From: Streblospio benedicti
Taxonomy: Eukaryota > Annelida > Polychaeta > Spionida > Spionidae
DNA length: 64,000 bases
Direction: 5' to 3'
Assembly: GCA_019095985.1 (NCBI GenBank)
Contig: CM032663.1
Span: forward strand, 43,072,008-43,136,007
Made by a program: the position numbers and the translations under genes. How positions within the stretch are numbered: the stretch's first letter is position 1; each line of letters starts with the position of its first letter. Of the stretch, positions 1 to 11,872 are shown one piece after another. The notes below the pieces were generated by a model. The model was not told the origin of the DNA, did not search any database, and saw only the letters and a program-made list of their open reading frames with translations.

Positions 1-31
1 TGAAAAAAGGAAATAAACGCTTGTTACTCAC

Positions 32-1866
32 CCAGCCAAGTAACGTTTCGTATTGACCAACATGGAAGAGCACTTTTAGAGGTCTAACAGCGCTGTGTAT
101 TCTATGGTGCAAATACTGATACATGGAGAACACCCGATCACGATCATCCTAAAAAGGTAAAATAAATTCAATCACATTGATTTTCATTTTCCGATGAGCC
201 AATATAAACCCACTATATAATTGCCTCAAAAAAGTTTTGAGCCATAAAGTGAGCCCTTGATATTCCTGGCGTATAAACCGGATGTAAATGGTTAATGTTT
301 ATTTGATACATCATTTACTTTCATACAACACTTTGATTATACAAGCTAATTAAATATTACGATTAAACGAGCATGGTTTGTACAAAACCTTCCATTCAAA
401 AAAATTCCGAAGTAAAGCAATACCAGTAGAGTAAACACATAATTCACCTGTGTATTGTAAGGCGGATCAAAATGTGGACTAGTAAATTGTGCTGTGGACT
501 TGGACTTGTAGAGAAAATGGCGTAAATCTGGAATGCTGCACTGAGCCACACCATAAGTGGTTTTGTGTAGGGCATTTGAGAGTCCCTTCATAAGGTTCTG
601 CTTCATCAATTTCTACAAATGATACAACAAATTTAGCTATTGAAATTCAACAAGTTTTCAGAAAAAGTTTACAATGCTAAGTTTCATTCAGATTTAGTTA
701 TCTAATGAAAATCTATAAGGTTACCAGTGAAAATGCATCTAAGATGCCTAATTACAGCAGGGTTTTACATCAGGGCCATGAAGTTTGAAAATCAGGTAGC
801 CACGGTCAAAATTAGGTGGCCAAACATTCGAGGCAGAGATAGCAATGTCTTATTAGACAAAAGTATGATTATTTCAAAATAATAGATGTAAAATATACAT
901 CTTGAACAAAACGAAAGCCCATCAAGCAACTTACCGACAAATAACATTGGCCAAGGCAGTTTTCCTGTAGCTTTGGAGTACAGGGCTACCACTTATGTCA
1001 AACCCTTTTCAGAAACTATTATTTCTGCTTTTGTATGAAATTTATATACCTGCTGGATTTTGTGCTTGCAGTCTGACATGGGGAAGAACATGTTTCTGTC
1101 AACATTCAGAAGTAACAAACATGCTCGGCAAGCTTCATCAAGATATGATATGTGAGCATGGAGGTAGCCACTGCAAGATACATATACACATCCAAGTGAA
1201 ATATTAGAAATGAATAAATTTCTCTATTTTCTTTTTCTTTACATTACACTTGTATAAATTTTATATCTGAACTCCACGCTTCTTCTGACTGCACATTCAA
1301 AAGTAATTACTGCAAGACTTTTTAAAATGTATCTCTTAAAAAAAATGAATCACCTACTTTGAGTCAAATTTGGGTAGACATATTGGTGTCCAAGACTCTG
1401 CAGTTTTGAATGACTCAGAAGCACTGACAAGGTTGAAGATGAGGTGAAGATCAAGTGGGTGAAGGAAGTATGCCTTAAGCCTGACTAGTGTTACTAACTG
1501 GTTCTCAGCTACCAATATTGCAAACACAAGGTTCTAAAATAACAAATTGAGAAAATGTAGTCAGTTGTTGCACATAGTTGCAGGCGCCGTTACATAAACA
1601 TGTAAAAAAATTACATGGGTGTTGGTTTGACAACGTGTCAGAATGACAGCGAGGAAATAAATCAAGATGCACAATTGCTCTAATACTTTTAAGAATGTGT
1701 ATTTAGAGCTTTACAATTTAAATGTAATATAGAAAAATAAATTAATTACCTCAGCTTTAGCATTTTGAGCAATTATTTGTGCTATGCTATCCCTGACTGA
1801 ATTTTCCATAGGCAAGCAACGTACTGCTCCCAGAATAAAACTAGGGTCCGTTTCCATCATTCCGAC
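32..1866 (-). CDS. MON1: MON1 homolog (vacuolar fusion protein), C-terminal exons, partial
   Basis: Five minus-strand exons, in transcript order: 1866(or beyond, into the gap)-1750, 1533-1358, 1170-1050, 612-448, 148-32. All junction phases agree and all have GT/AG sites. The joined protein includes [80 protein letters not shown] and [20 protein letters not shown], which follow MON1A/MON1B in order. MON1 with CCZ1 is the guanine-nucleotide exchange factor for Rab7 on late endosomes; that role is family knowledge. The last exons (ending near 'RWIKKEEDRLF' in vertebrates) lie beyond the left edge and the 5' exons beyond the gap. The gene is therefore cut at both ends by the window or gap, with no sign of decay. 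Confidence 0.93.
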
Positions 1867-1966
1867 NNNNNNNNNNNNNNNNNNNNNNNNNNNNNNNNNN
1901 NNNNNNNNNNNNNNNNNNNNNNNNNNNNNNNNNNNNNNNNNNNNNNNNNNNNNNNNNNNNNNNNNN
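1867..1966. other. Assembly gap, 100 N
   Basis: Exactly 100 N, the usual placeholder for a gap of unknown size. MON1 exon sequence runs into its left side and the PHYHIP-like duplication abuts its right side. Confidence 1.
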
Positions 1967-2222
1967 TGAAATATTGTATAGCACTATGCACTCAAAGTAA
2001 ATAATGTGTAATATAAATTAAAATACATGTATGTACAATCAAATCAAGTACATGTAAATAACTTAAATAAAAAAATAAATATAAACACGAATTGAAATAT
2101 TACAATAAAAGAAATTACAAAGCAGCGTTGCTTAAATGAAGTCTTGCTTAAAATAGAATAATACATAAGAAATTAAATAACATCTTGATTATGTATTGAA
2201 AGTGAATCATTAATTGCAAATA

Positions 2223-2861
2223 TCACAATGTCTGCATTTGGGTAGTCCGGCATGCTGCCGAGGTTGAACTCCCATGGCCTATCACACCGGTCTCTACCAG
2301 ATGATTCCGATATTCTGAGATATTCATATCTTCAGCTGTGTAGAACACTTCAACGTAAAAGTTAGTCACGTGATTCACATGTAGTGTGTCCCCTACAATT
2401 TTTAAAAATGGATTGTCGAATTTGTTCAGAGCCACCAATTTCACGTTACAGAATGTGTCTACCTGTGTTCCCTTCTTGGCAAGTACAATAGTAACATAAT
2501 GCGGTCGACCTATGCCAAAGCAATAGAAATCAGTGAAATACCAATTCAAGTCGTCACCTGCAAACTTTGATGATGGAATTAACAATCGCTTTTTACCGAA
2601 CGGAGAATCTGGTTTCGGATTTCCGTCATTGCATGTCTTAGTGCTGAAAAATATTCCATGTAGTTTCCCGTTGATGGGAGAGCTTGGATCACCTCCATTG
2701 TCTTTAATAGTACGTGGCATAATGCCATTTCGAAAGTAATAAATGTTATCAAAATATTCCTGGGATTGGTTGCGGTAAACATATTCACATTCTATGAAAT
2801 TTTCTTTTGATACAAATTGACACGCTTTGCCATGCAAATATTCCAGATGATTAGACGCCAT
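2223..2861 (-). CDS. PHYHIP-like protein, copy 1 (altered C-terminus)
   Basis: A single-exon reading frame of about 213 residues from the ATG at 2861 (an in-frame ATG also lies at 2912). It matches the C-terminal domain of phytanoyl-CoA hydroxylase-interacting protein: YRNQSQEYFDN, IKDNGGDPSSPINGKLHGIF, DSPFGKKRLLIPSSK, LNWYFTDFYCF and VEVFYTAEDMNIS all have counterparts in vertebrate PHYHIP. The N-terminal fibronectin III domain of vertebrate PHYHIP (about 330 residues in total) is absent. Compared with copy 2, a small insertion near 2252-2258 shifts the frame, so the last residues read ACRTTQMQTL instead of the conserved CRHCDICN ending. The molecular role of invertebrate PHYHIP-like proteins is not established. 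Confidence 0.85.
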   Translation of the reverse strand: MASNHLEYLHGKACQFVSKENFIECEYVYRNQSQEYFDNIYYFRNGIMPRTIKDNGGDPSSPINGKLHGIFFSTKTCNDGNPKPDSPFGKKRLLIPSSKFAGDDLNWYFTDFYCFGIGRPHYVTIVLAKKGTQVDTFCNVKLVALNKFDNPFLKIVGDTLHVNHVTNFYVEVFYTAEDMNISEYRNHLVETGVIGHGSSTSAACRTTQMQTL

Positions 2862-3474
2862 TTTTATTATTGGTACATGTACAAAGTAAAAAATTATAAC
2901 CATCCATATCATCCATGACTAACAAAGTTGGACTTCAGACGTCACAACTTTGGGCAGTGGCCAAGAAAGGCCGTTATTATAGAAACCGAAACCACTGTAA
3001 CCAACAGTATAACTGGTCATGACTCATGGAAATATTAACGACCATCACAACGCCTATTCCAGAATTAAAATTGTAGACGATTACATGAGATTATTTATTG
3101 GCCTTATTTCCCACACCCATGGATTATTTTCGGTCCCCCCACCCCCACCCCCAACCATATTCCGGGGGGGGGGGGGGGAATAAATGATTGATTCACAACA
3201 CTTATATATCGTAGCAATTATTTATAGATTTTGAAATATTGTATAGCACTATGCACTCAAAGTAAATAATGTGTAATATAAATTAAAATACATGTATGTA
3301 CAATCAAATCAAGTACATGTAAATAACTTAGAAATAAAAATAAATATAAACACGAATTGAAATATTACAATAAAAGAAATTACAAAACGCGTTGCTTAAA
3401 TGAAGTCTTGCTTAAAATAGGAATAACACGCAAGAAATTAAATAACATCTTGATTATGTATTGAAAGTGAATCA

Positions 3475-4119
3475 TTAATTGCAAATATCACAATGTCTGC
3501 ATTTGGGTAGTCCGCCGGGGGTTGAACTCCCATGGCCTATCACACCGGTCTCTACCAGATGATTCCGATATTCTGAGATATTCATATCTTCAGCTGTGTA
3601 GAACACTTCAACGTAAAAGTTAGTCACGTGATTCACATGTAGTGTGTCCCCTACAATTTTTAAAAATGGATTGTCGAATTTGTTCAGAGCCACCAATTTC
3701 ACGTTACAGAATGTGTCTACCTGTGTTCCCTTCTTGGCAAGTACAATAGTAACATAATGCGGTCGACCTATGCCAAAGCAGTAGAAATCAGTGAAATACC
3801 AATTCAAGTCGTCACCTGCAAACTTTGATGATGGAATTAACAATCGCTTTTTACCGAACGGAGAATCTGGTTTCGGATTTCCGTCATTGTATGTCTTAGT
3901 GCTGAAAAATATTCCATGTAGTTTCCCGTTGATGGGAGAGCTTGGATCACCTCCATTGTCTTTAATAGTACGTGGCATAATGCCATTTTGAAAGTAATAA
4001 ATGTTATCAAAATATTCCTGGGATTGGTTGCGGTAAACATATTCACATTCTATGAAATTTTCTTTTGATACAAATTGACACGCTTTGCATTGCAAATATT
4101 CCAGATGATTAGACGCCAT
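3475..4119 (-). CDS. PHYHIP-like protein, copy 2 (intact)
   Basis: Single-exon frame of 214 residues, start ATG at 4119, stop at 3475. It is the same protein as copy 1 apart from a few substitutions (for example HLEYLQCKAC against HLEYLHGKAC). It keeps the C-terminal CRHCDICN, which parallels the CKTCNIS end of vertebrate PHYHIP. No fibronectin III domain is seen. The 75 bases just upstream of its start that copy 1 lacks could be part of the 5' UTR or promoter. Copy 2 looks like the intact version. Confidence 0.88.
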   Translation of the reverse strand: MASNHLEYLQCKACQFVSKENFIECEYVYRNQSQEYFDNIYYFQNGIMPRTIKDNGGDPSSPINGKLHGIFFSTKTYNDGNPKPDSPFGKKRLLIPSSKFAGDDLNWYFTDFYCFGIGRPHYVTIVLAKKGTQVDTFCNVKLVALNKFDNPFLKIVGDTLHVNHVTNFYVEVFYTAEDMNISEYRNHLVETGVIGHGSSTPGGLPKCRHCDICN

Positions 4120-4683
4120 TTTTATTATTGGCTTGATCCAGTGAGATGTATGTTGTTTCTACGACCAACGTTGATGAGAAGATAATTCCTGGTTCGTCAT
4201 TAATATATGTACATGTACAAAGTCAAACATTATAACCATCCATATCATCCATGACTAACAAAGTTGGACTTCAGACGTCACAACTTTGGGCAGTGGCCAA
4301 GAAAAAAGGCCGGTATTATAGAAACCGAAACCACTGTAACCAACAGTATAACTGGTCATGACTCATGGAAATATTAACGACCATCACAACGCCCATTCCA
4401 GAATTAAAATTGTAGACGATTACATGAGATTATTTATTGGCCTTATTTCCCACACCCATGGATTATTTTCGGTCCCCCCCACCCCCAACCATATTCCACA
4501 AATTTTATGGCTTTTACCTCACATCCCACTTCTTTGAAATTCCACATTTCTCTTTTCTTTTTTCTCCCCCCCCCCAGCCCTACTAATGCCATTTCCTTTT
4601 CCACGTCCCTCTTTTTTCGGTCCCTTTCCCCCACATCAGACTTCTTTATAAACCCACCCCACAATGCATATGAATGTAACATA

Positions 4684-5470
4684 TGGAAGCGTTCACAAAT
4701 GACGTCAACCCTGAAGGGGGGGTCAGCGAAAGTTGACGAAAGTTGACGGGGGGAGGGGGGTCAGCAAAAGTTGACGGGGGGGTAGACCTGAAAAGTTGAC
4801 TGCGTGACGTGGGAAGGGAGGTGGCAAGTTTGTATATTTTGTAACTTTGTACATTGAACTAACTTAAATTTGTATCTAAACTTCTGTAGTAAAGTTACCA
4901 ATTTAGGACTAAATTTATACTTTAACAGTAACACTGGCAACATTTGTAGAAGAATAGAATGAGAATATTGTGATATAATGGGAATATAGCTTGAATCCAG
5001 TTTAAGCCAGTTTGGTCATCTTAGTTACCACCGATATGAAAGAAAGTTTGTGGCTCATAATGGTTCGTATATAAATTTTCGTTCAAAACAAAGTAGCAAA
5101 ATATTTTTAAAGTAATGAAGAACTCAACTGTTTCTTATGCAATTTGCTGACCTATTTCAAACACCGTTCACTTTTTAATGATTCATTGTAATAATACGTA
5201 TCATAATGGATAAAAATAAAAAAATAAAACATTATATCAGCAATTAAAAAGTATATCCACAAAATCTCAAAGGTGACATCCAGAAGAAGGCTGTTGAGTT
5301 GTGGAAAAAGGTGAAAAGTGGTGAGAAAGAAAAAAGGGGGTGGGTGGTCATGAAGTTGACGAAGAAAGTTGACGCGGGGGTGGGGTGGGGGTCTCATGAA
5401 GTTGACGAAAGTTGACAGGGGGGGGTCAGAAAGTGCCCAAATGTGGTTGACGTCAATTGTGAACGCTCCC
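4684..5470. mobile_element. MITE-like element with 26-bp terminal inverted repeats
   Basis: The left end GGAAGCGTTCACAAATGACG and the right end (5445-5470, read on the minus strand as GGGAGCGTTCACAATTGACG) are inverted repeats matching at about 24 of 26 bases, flanked by TAT on both sides. Inside, near both ends, are several copies of AGTTGACG(A/G) separated by G runs. No transposase is seen, so this is a non-autonomous DNA element. Confidence 0.75.
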
Positions 5471-5934
5471 TATCCCCATTTCGGCTCGCGCTCGCGCTCT
5501 TTGGCGGCAAATTTTTGAAATGTTGTGACGTAATGAATACGATAGAACCTTTCTATTAGGACCGTCTTTGGAACTGGGTGTTAGGAGGTTTCAATAGAGA
5601 GGCGATCTCTCTATGCGGAGGTTCATGGCACACGCCTCGACTTAACCCTGCAAAATAAAAAAAGTCGCCTGATAACCTTACAATCGAACCTCCAATTAAG
5701 ACCGTCTCTCTCTATTGAGACCGTCTCTATAATAAGACCTCTTCTCGCGGTTTTCCCCAAACCTTCATAAAACTTACAAAAGCGAACCTCCGCATAGAGA
5801 GATCGTCTCCATTGAGACCTCCTAACACCCAGTTCCAAAGACGGTCCTAATAGAAAGGCTCTATCGTATTCATTACGTCACACCATTTCAAATTTACCGC
5901 CAAAGAGCTCGAGCGCGAGCCGAAATGGGGATAG
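5470..5934. mobile_element. Foldback element, arms about 150 bp, copy A
   Basis: A near-perfect inverted repeat. The left arm starts TATCCCCATTTCGGCTCGCG and the right arm ends with its reverse complement at about 5934. Both arms contain TTTGGCGGCAAATTT, GACGTAATGAATACGATAG and CTTTCTATTAGGACCGTC. The interior has more 'gagaccgtctc' phrases. It lies directly against the right end of the preceding MITE. A related copy is at 8870-9552. No coding capacity is visible. Confidence 0.8.
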
Positions 5935-6714
5935 AAGTCGATACATAGCTGCTAACATCTTAATTATTCCTGGCTGTGCTCCAGTCTGTGCCATTTATCA
6001 ATTCTACAGTAAAAATCCATGGAATATTGGTGAAAATATTTAAATTGTAATTGCAGAGGGCTGTGTCAGCTAATTTCTATAATGATAAAGAATACTAGAG
6101 CATAAATCAAGCCCAAAACGGATGCTCTGGCTCCCATGGTCTCTGTGCCTGTTGGTTACTCTTTCTATATATGTACATATTTTCAGTTGACCTGTAGATT
6201 GGTGTTCATTGGGGTAGAGAGAAAGTAACTATTAGATGAACTATTGTTAATTTCACTTTACAACGCTATCATGGTGGATTTTGTTGTTCTACATCATGTG
6301 CATCAATATTTTTGTTCTTTTGGCTAACGTTTCAAAGAGGTCACACCAGTGTCGAGTACCAAGAGTCAGGTCTTTAGATCAAATGGAGTGGTAAACAAAT
6401 GCAGACTTTGCCATGTCATGCTTATTAACTCTATGCACTGTGTCCTTATCTGACGACCCACACGTTCAATTTCCTATTTGGGTAAGGTTCAATGACATGT
6501 TGATTTCACATCTAGTCCTAGATTGACGTCTACTTTTGAAAATCTGAGAGGAAATAGGCCAAAATGGAAAAAAAATGTCCCCGAATTTACTCAATGGTAT
6601 ATGTGAATGAGAAATCAATGGCAGGTGGTGAACATGCTTAAAAATGTTAAAATTATGGGTTCAAAATTATTTAGATGTAACATGATTACACATTAAAGAC
6701 CACGAACACATGTG
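5935..6714. other. Intergenic, nothing recognised
   Basis: AT-rich sequence between the foldback element and the stop codon of the propeller-like gene. I see no exon, RNA gene or clear repeat. The 3' UTR of the minus-strand gene ending at 6715 should lie at its right edge. Confidence 0.5.
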
Positions 6715-9700
6715 TTAAGAAATATCTTTATTGGTATTGATAGTATAAGCACATATCCGTTGTTCTTTATTCCTCGAAATCAAGCAAAGCTGGAGCACGT
6801 CATTTGCTCCCAGTCCCACGTGCCATATTTCGTCTGTGTCAGTCAACTTCAGAGCAGGGCCATCCAGGCACCCTATGTATTCACCTGTTTTACTGAAAGA
6901 TAATAATAGTAGGTCATAGTATACAAAATTACTGAATGATGTAAGGAAATCTATACTTGGCTATTCTTAGACTAAAAGGGTAACTAAAAGTTGGAAAGAA
7001 GTGTTTAAATCGCATTAGCAAATTATAGATTTAAGCTCACATAGAAATTGTAACATAATACACATGATAACACTAAACGTTTCCATTTAATTAAGAATAT
7101 TTGACCATCCGACTGCTGATAAGAATTATTCTCATTCAGTCTCTGGTTTTCTCAGAGCGGAGGAGGCGCAACAGCAAGGACAAGAACGAGTATTCCATGC
7201 GAACGGGAATGAGTAAAAACCCTTCTAGACTGGGGTGTCTTCTGTGGGGCAGAGGTGGGGTGGAGAACATCTCTGAATATACCTCTGAAATAAGTTAACA
7301 ATAAAGATACATTGGCTAATCAGGGCTGGTAATGTCGAGTTGTTTCTTACCCCCTAATTTCACATCGAGGATAGTAGCTCCAGATGATCCAGATGGCCTC
7401 AATATATAGCTCATTCGGCAGTTCACCTCTGATAAGTTGTTTGTATTTTTCAGCATATGGTAAAGGATTATTTATCTGCTAATCTGAGCCATCTGCCTGC
7501 TTTTCTGGATCGCCTGGATAGGTTATCTCAGGTATCTGGAACTCATGATTCGATAGTTTTTGTAAGGAACAGCCCCTTCTGGCAGGTTCTGGCTTTAAAT
7601 ATGTTGTCTTTGGGAGGCTGTATGATCGACCTATTGAAACCATAGGTGCCGCGAGTACTTTTGCAAGTGACGAAACAGCTCTGCTAATCTAGACCATGCA
7701 TTTGTATGTGTTTTTATGGCGGGGTAACTTAATCACGTGGAGCTCCGACGGTTTGCAACACCAGCTGTTTCGTCTCCAGGCTTTTACGTAATTGGTCCAT
7801 TTCAGCAGATACAACCAAAAATCTGGCGTCCTCTGGAGTATCTGGAGCTACTATCCTCTTTGTGAAATTGTGAGGTAAACATATTCACGTAACGATCCCT
7901 ATTACGTTGGTACGATCATATCTATATTGACTAGTATTGTAGTGTCGTGTAGTGACCAGTCCAAAGAGGCAGATCCAACGGGCTTGGTTCTACTTATAAC
8001 CGGCAAGGAGCAAAAGCTAAACTCCAGACGAGACTTGCACGTTCTGCCCAGTGCTAAATTAGCGGGTGCTACAAGAATGGTCGCAAATCAACAACCCCAG
8101 CTATCAGGTTGAAAATTTGTTTGAACGTGCACTCGGTATCGCACAATGTAGTTCTAAGTGATGCCTCCCGGCCTTTGATCCGACCCCCTTTCTGAAAATG
8201 TGCACCCTGCTTTACCTGTCGTGCGCGTGCAGACGGCACGTGTGTTTCTCCAGCACCAGGATGTAGGTGCTGCTGGCACACGACGAGTGCGGGAAGCAGT
8301 CGGGCGTGTAGGTCAAGGTCACGTGGTGTTGGTGCTCACCTGCAAAACAATGTCAACATGTTATCATATATCGGACTGTGGAGTGAATGCCCGCTTGTGG
8401 TGTGGTGTAATTATAACAATGCTCGTGGATGTGCAAGACATACGCTACAATAACATATTGCAGGGTATTTATTTCGCTCTTGTCAGGTCTACTTCCGCTG
8501 CCATAATAGAGCTAGTATATTTGATGTAGGCCTACTTATGGAACTTGAAGAGTCAGCATTGGAGTCACGACGAAAACGGGCATTCCTGTTAATGGCGTAT
8601 CGTTTTGTTGATGTTTTGACATAAACGAACACGAACAGTCGTCATGTAACTCTTGGTATTTAAGCTGTCCGGTGGAATGCATGCTAAATCGTTAATTCAA
8701 ACCTAGAACTGCAAGATATAGTGTGAGGAAACGTTAAACATCATTTCTCAACACAGCAATCTAAATAGGTTGTCGCATGCACCGACTACGTTCCTTTGAA
8801 TCGACAAGTACATAGCAGCAGTATAATTTAGTTGTCATAGAATCGAAACAACATAAAAGGTCTGTTATTGTCCATTTTTCGGCAGCGCGCCACGCCAAAA
8901 CCGGTGCTTGACATTGGCCTGCTTTGGCGGCAAATTTGAAATGTTGTGACGTAATGAATACGATAGAACCATTCTATTAAGGTCGCCTTTGGAACCGGTG
9001 TTAGGAGGTAGCAGTAGAGAGACGGTCTCTATGCAGAGGTTCGCTTTTGAAGTTTTATGAAGGTTTGGGAACCGTCAGAAGTGGTCTTATTATAGGGATG
9101 ATCTCAATAGAGAGACGGTCTTGATTGGAGGTTCGACTTTTTTTTATTTGACAGCGTTAAGTTCCTGGAGAATTTATTGGGTGATTAAGTTGGTCGACTG
9201 ACAGACGACGCGTGTGCCAAAAAGTTTGTGAATCAAGAACGCTTCTTTTTTTCCTGACTAAAGCAAAATGACACTCCAACAATTATTAAGATGTTTTACG
9301 ACCGTCAATCACTCTTAAAACACGTCTTGGCATCGGTTACCAAGACAAGAACTTACCGCTGCCAAATAAAAAAAAGTCGTCTGATTACCTTACTGTCGAA
9401 CCTCCAATTAAGACCGTCTCTCTCTCTATTGAGACTGCTTGTCGTGGTTTCCAAAAGACGGTCCTAATAGAAAGGATCTATCGTATTCATTATGGCACAA
9501 CATTTCAAATTTGCCGCCAAAGAGCGCGAGCGAAAGCCGAAATGCGGGTATAAGTCGACACTACTGCTGCTCACAATCCATTGACTCTGTCAATGTTTGC
9601 CAGTATTCTGCCAGTAACCAGTACGTATACGTAGATGCATTCTCGTACACTAACTAGCTTACCATCTGCAGTAAATATATCCATGCAGCGCTTCTCATTG

Positions 9701-10235
9701 TCCATGACCACCACGCGGCCGTCGTGCAGGAAGTTGACGCACACGGCCGCTCCCACCCACGACCGGCCGGCCGGCAGGTTGAGCGTGGCCAGCAGCTCGT
9801 GGCCGTGGCTGAACACGTCCAGGCGCACCTTGCCGTCGCGGTGGTTGCGGTACACCATTCTGGTGGCGCTCGCCGCCTTCAGGCTGATGCCTCTGTTGAC
9901 GGCCGTGTTGAACACGTGCTGAGAGAGCAGCTGCTGCAAGTCGCCACTGTAGACGCACGTGCTGGTGAAGCAATGGTGGAGCACCACGTGACCAGAGGGC
10001 AGCACGAACTTGTAACAGTCCCACTCCATGTCGTCCGGCACGCATCTCTCCCACTTCTCGTGGTACGCGCCGTCCTCTAGTTTGAACTGGTACTTTACTA
10101 TGGTGCCCGCGTCCTTCTTGCTGATCAGCACCTCGTTTAGTGGTCCGAAGCCTGGGGAGGAGGTGTCGTTTGGCAGCTGTAGCGTGGCGCAGAGCCTGGG
10201 CTCTGGCAGTGGAGGAGACGTGGGAGAGCCGTCTG
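6715..10235 (-). CDS. Unrecognised propeller-like protein, last three exons
   Basis: Exons in transcript order: 10235-9663, 8339-8216, 6892-6715, with stop TAA at 6717-6715. Junction phases (1, then 2) agree and all sites are GT/AG. The protein contains LCATLQLPNDTS, ISKKDAGTIVKYQFKLEDGA, FLHDGRVVVMDNEKRCMDIF, then EHQHHVTLTYTPDCF and LVLEKHTCRLHAHD, then TGEYIGCLDGPALKLTDTDE. The 'MDNEKRCMDIFTADG' and 'CRLHAHDSKTGEYIGCLDGP' spacing resembles successive blades of a beta-propeller such as NHL or WD type. That is a reading by eye; I cannot name the family. The first exon shown opens after an AG at 10237-10236, so earlier exons are missing. The first two exons are very GC-rich against AT-rich introns. 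Foldback copy B sits in the first intron. Confidence 0.7.
8870..9552. mobile_element. Foldback element, copy B
   Basis: Same family as 5470-5934. The left arm has TTTGGCGGCAAATTTGAAAT, GACGTAATGAATACGATAG and GGTGTTAGGAGG; the right arm has their reverse complements and ends near 9552. Arms are less regular than in copy A, and a unique stretch of about 220 bases (about 9140-9360) separates them. It lies inside an intron of the propeller-like gene. Confidence 0.7.
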
Positions 10236-11638
10236 CTATAGAAAAACACATAGATAGATACACAGTTGGTTTATGGCGAATGTTAACACAAATGGCTTTG
10301 CATCTACCTCATATATTCCTTTAAACAGTGCATGGAAGATTTGCTTTACTATATCTAAAATTATGAAAGCTACTGAAGAAAGCTAATGCAAAATCGACCT
10401 TCATATGCATGCCCCGGTACGGGTATTGATCCGGGTTATTCATTTGAAAGGACATTTATACATGTATTAACATTCATAGGCAAATAAAATTGTCACAATG
10501 AAATAATGCTCCGTAATACAACCGTGTTTAAGTAAAAATTCTTTGATTTAAACACAATATGATTATGGGATGTCTACCCAATGTACTCAGTTCCATTTAG
10601 AGCATGCACTGATTAACTTCGTGAATCTGTGATAAATCTGGCAGTAACGGAGAAATGGCTGCTTTGAGGTTGCACTCCCCATTTCAACAAACGATATACA
10701 TAATGTAGGCCCGTGTGCCGTATTGACCGATATCAAGTACTTACATGGACAGGAATTTGACCTGAAATAACTGACGAAACCACCTAATAGGCCTACACAG
10801 CGTTTAGGTTTTATCCAATTTACAGAATCGGTACCACAGAATCAATGCAAACGGCAGCGTGAATTGATTTGTCTATCACTAGATCACTGTTGCATATTTT
10901 ATTGCAACTGTCGAAATTAACAGAATTTGTATTGTAAATAGATCCTCTTTGCTGTGACCATGCATACGCTTTACTATCACATATATACCTTTTAACTTCC
11001 TTTATCAAATACATATTAGACACTTGTGGCAAACTATGTAACTGCATGAAGAGTACATAATAAAAGAACTGCAGCCACTGTAAACCGGTATACCTTGCTT
11101 GATTATCCTTTCCATATCATCTGTTGTTATGCTTTCCCAAACGACACTGTGTTAATAGCCTATGTAGTAGTATTTGTGCAAATATTGTGAAAGTTTATAG
11201 CTATAAACTAGTATATGTGCATTGTCAAATCCTTATACTAGATCTACTTTCTGTGGTTCCTTCTTTTCTCAACTGATAAATGATTCACACTGAATCGGGT
11301 TCATCGAGGCAGTACAATGAATGAATAATGGCCTTTGGCTAATTTAGTTTATCGGATTTCATAGCACCCGTTGTGCATGTCAATAATATTATTCACAGAA
11401 TAAAGAACTTTATAACACGTGCGGCGCGTCTTCAGAATAAAACATTATTACGACTTGGTAAAGCATCATTGTGATATCATAGTCATCGTCGGTTTTCACG
11501 GCTTGATCACTCGCACTGCCTTTAACAAGTCATTGTTCATACCATACTACGTATATAGCCGTGATATATGACGTTGTATCATAGTATGGTCCCTGGATAT
11601 ATAGTTTGGCCTCCTGGTCCTATGTGAAGTACCGATCT

Positions 11639-11715
11639 GTGCTTCCGTAGACGAATGAGGAAGTTAGACTCGTGACCAGAAGGTGCAAGCCATGCGATTG
11701 ACGGTTGACCGCTAT
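11639..11715 (+). mobile_element. tRNA-derived SINE fragment
   Basis: GTGCTTCCGTAGACGAATGA and GACTCGTGACCAGAAGGT match the tRNA-like head at 59844-59765 (minus), with a degraded B box. It is an old, truncated copy. Confidence 0.6.
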
Positions 11716-11825
11716 AATATGAGTGATGAATAATACGCTTTACGCTAGCAGGTGTTGTATGTTCCGTAGTGTGACAAGGATGCCCAAGTCCTGGTGCGAT
11801 GACGTTGAATTGCGACTGCATATAA

Positions 11826-11872
11826 CCAGGCAGGCAGGCAGGCAGGCAGCCATGCATGCAGGCAGGCACACA
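11826..11872. repeat. CAGG simple repeat
   Basis: About ten CAGG/CATG units in a row. The open frames across it are low-complexity artefacts. Confidence 0.8.

Larger units (their letters stand above)
1967..4500. repeat. Tandem duplication of about 1.27 kb, two copies
   Basis: The sequence starting at 1967 returns at 3232, and both units end in the same C-rich stretch (about 3130-3165 and 4472-4498). The copies are nearly identical through gene and flanks. The second has about 75 extra bases (around 4133-4205) upstream of its gene, and there are a few small indels. Each unit holds one PHYHIP-like gene. Because unit 1 begins at a gap, the duplication could be two haplotypes laid end to end rather than a true tandem pair. 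Confidence 0.9.

Noticed and set aside
792-992. Minus-strand frame between MON1 exons
   Set aside because: Does not match MON1, and the flanking MON1 exons join in phase without it.
9635-10324. Long plus-strand and alternate minus-strand frames over 9635-10324
   Set aside because: Shadows of the GC-rich propeller-like exon in other frames; their arginine/alanine-rich content reflects composition.
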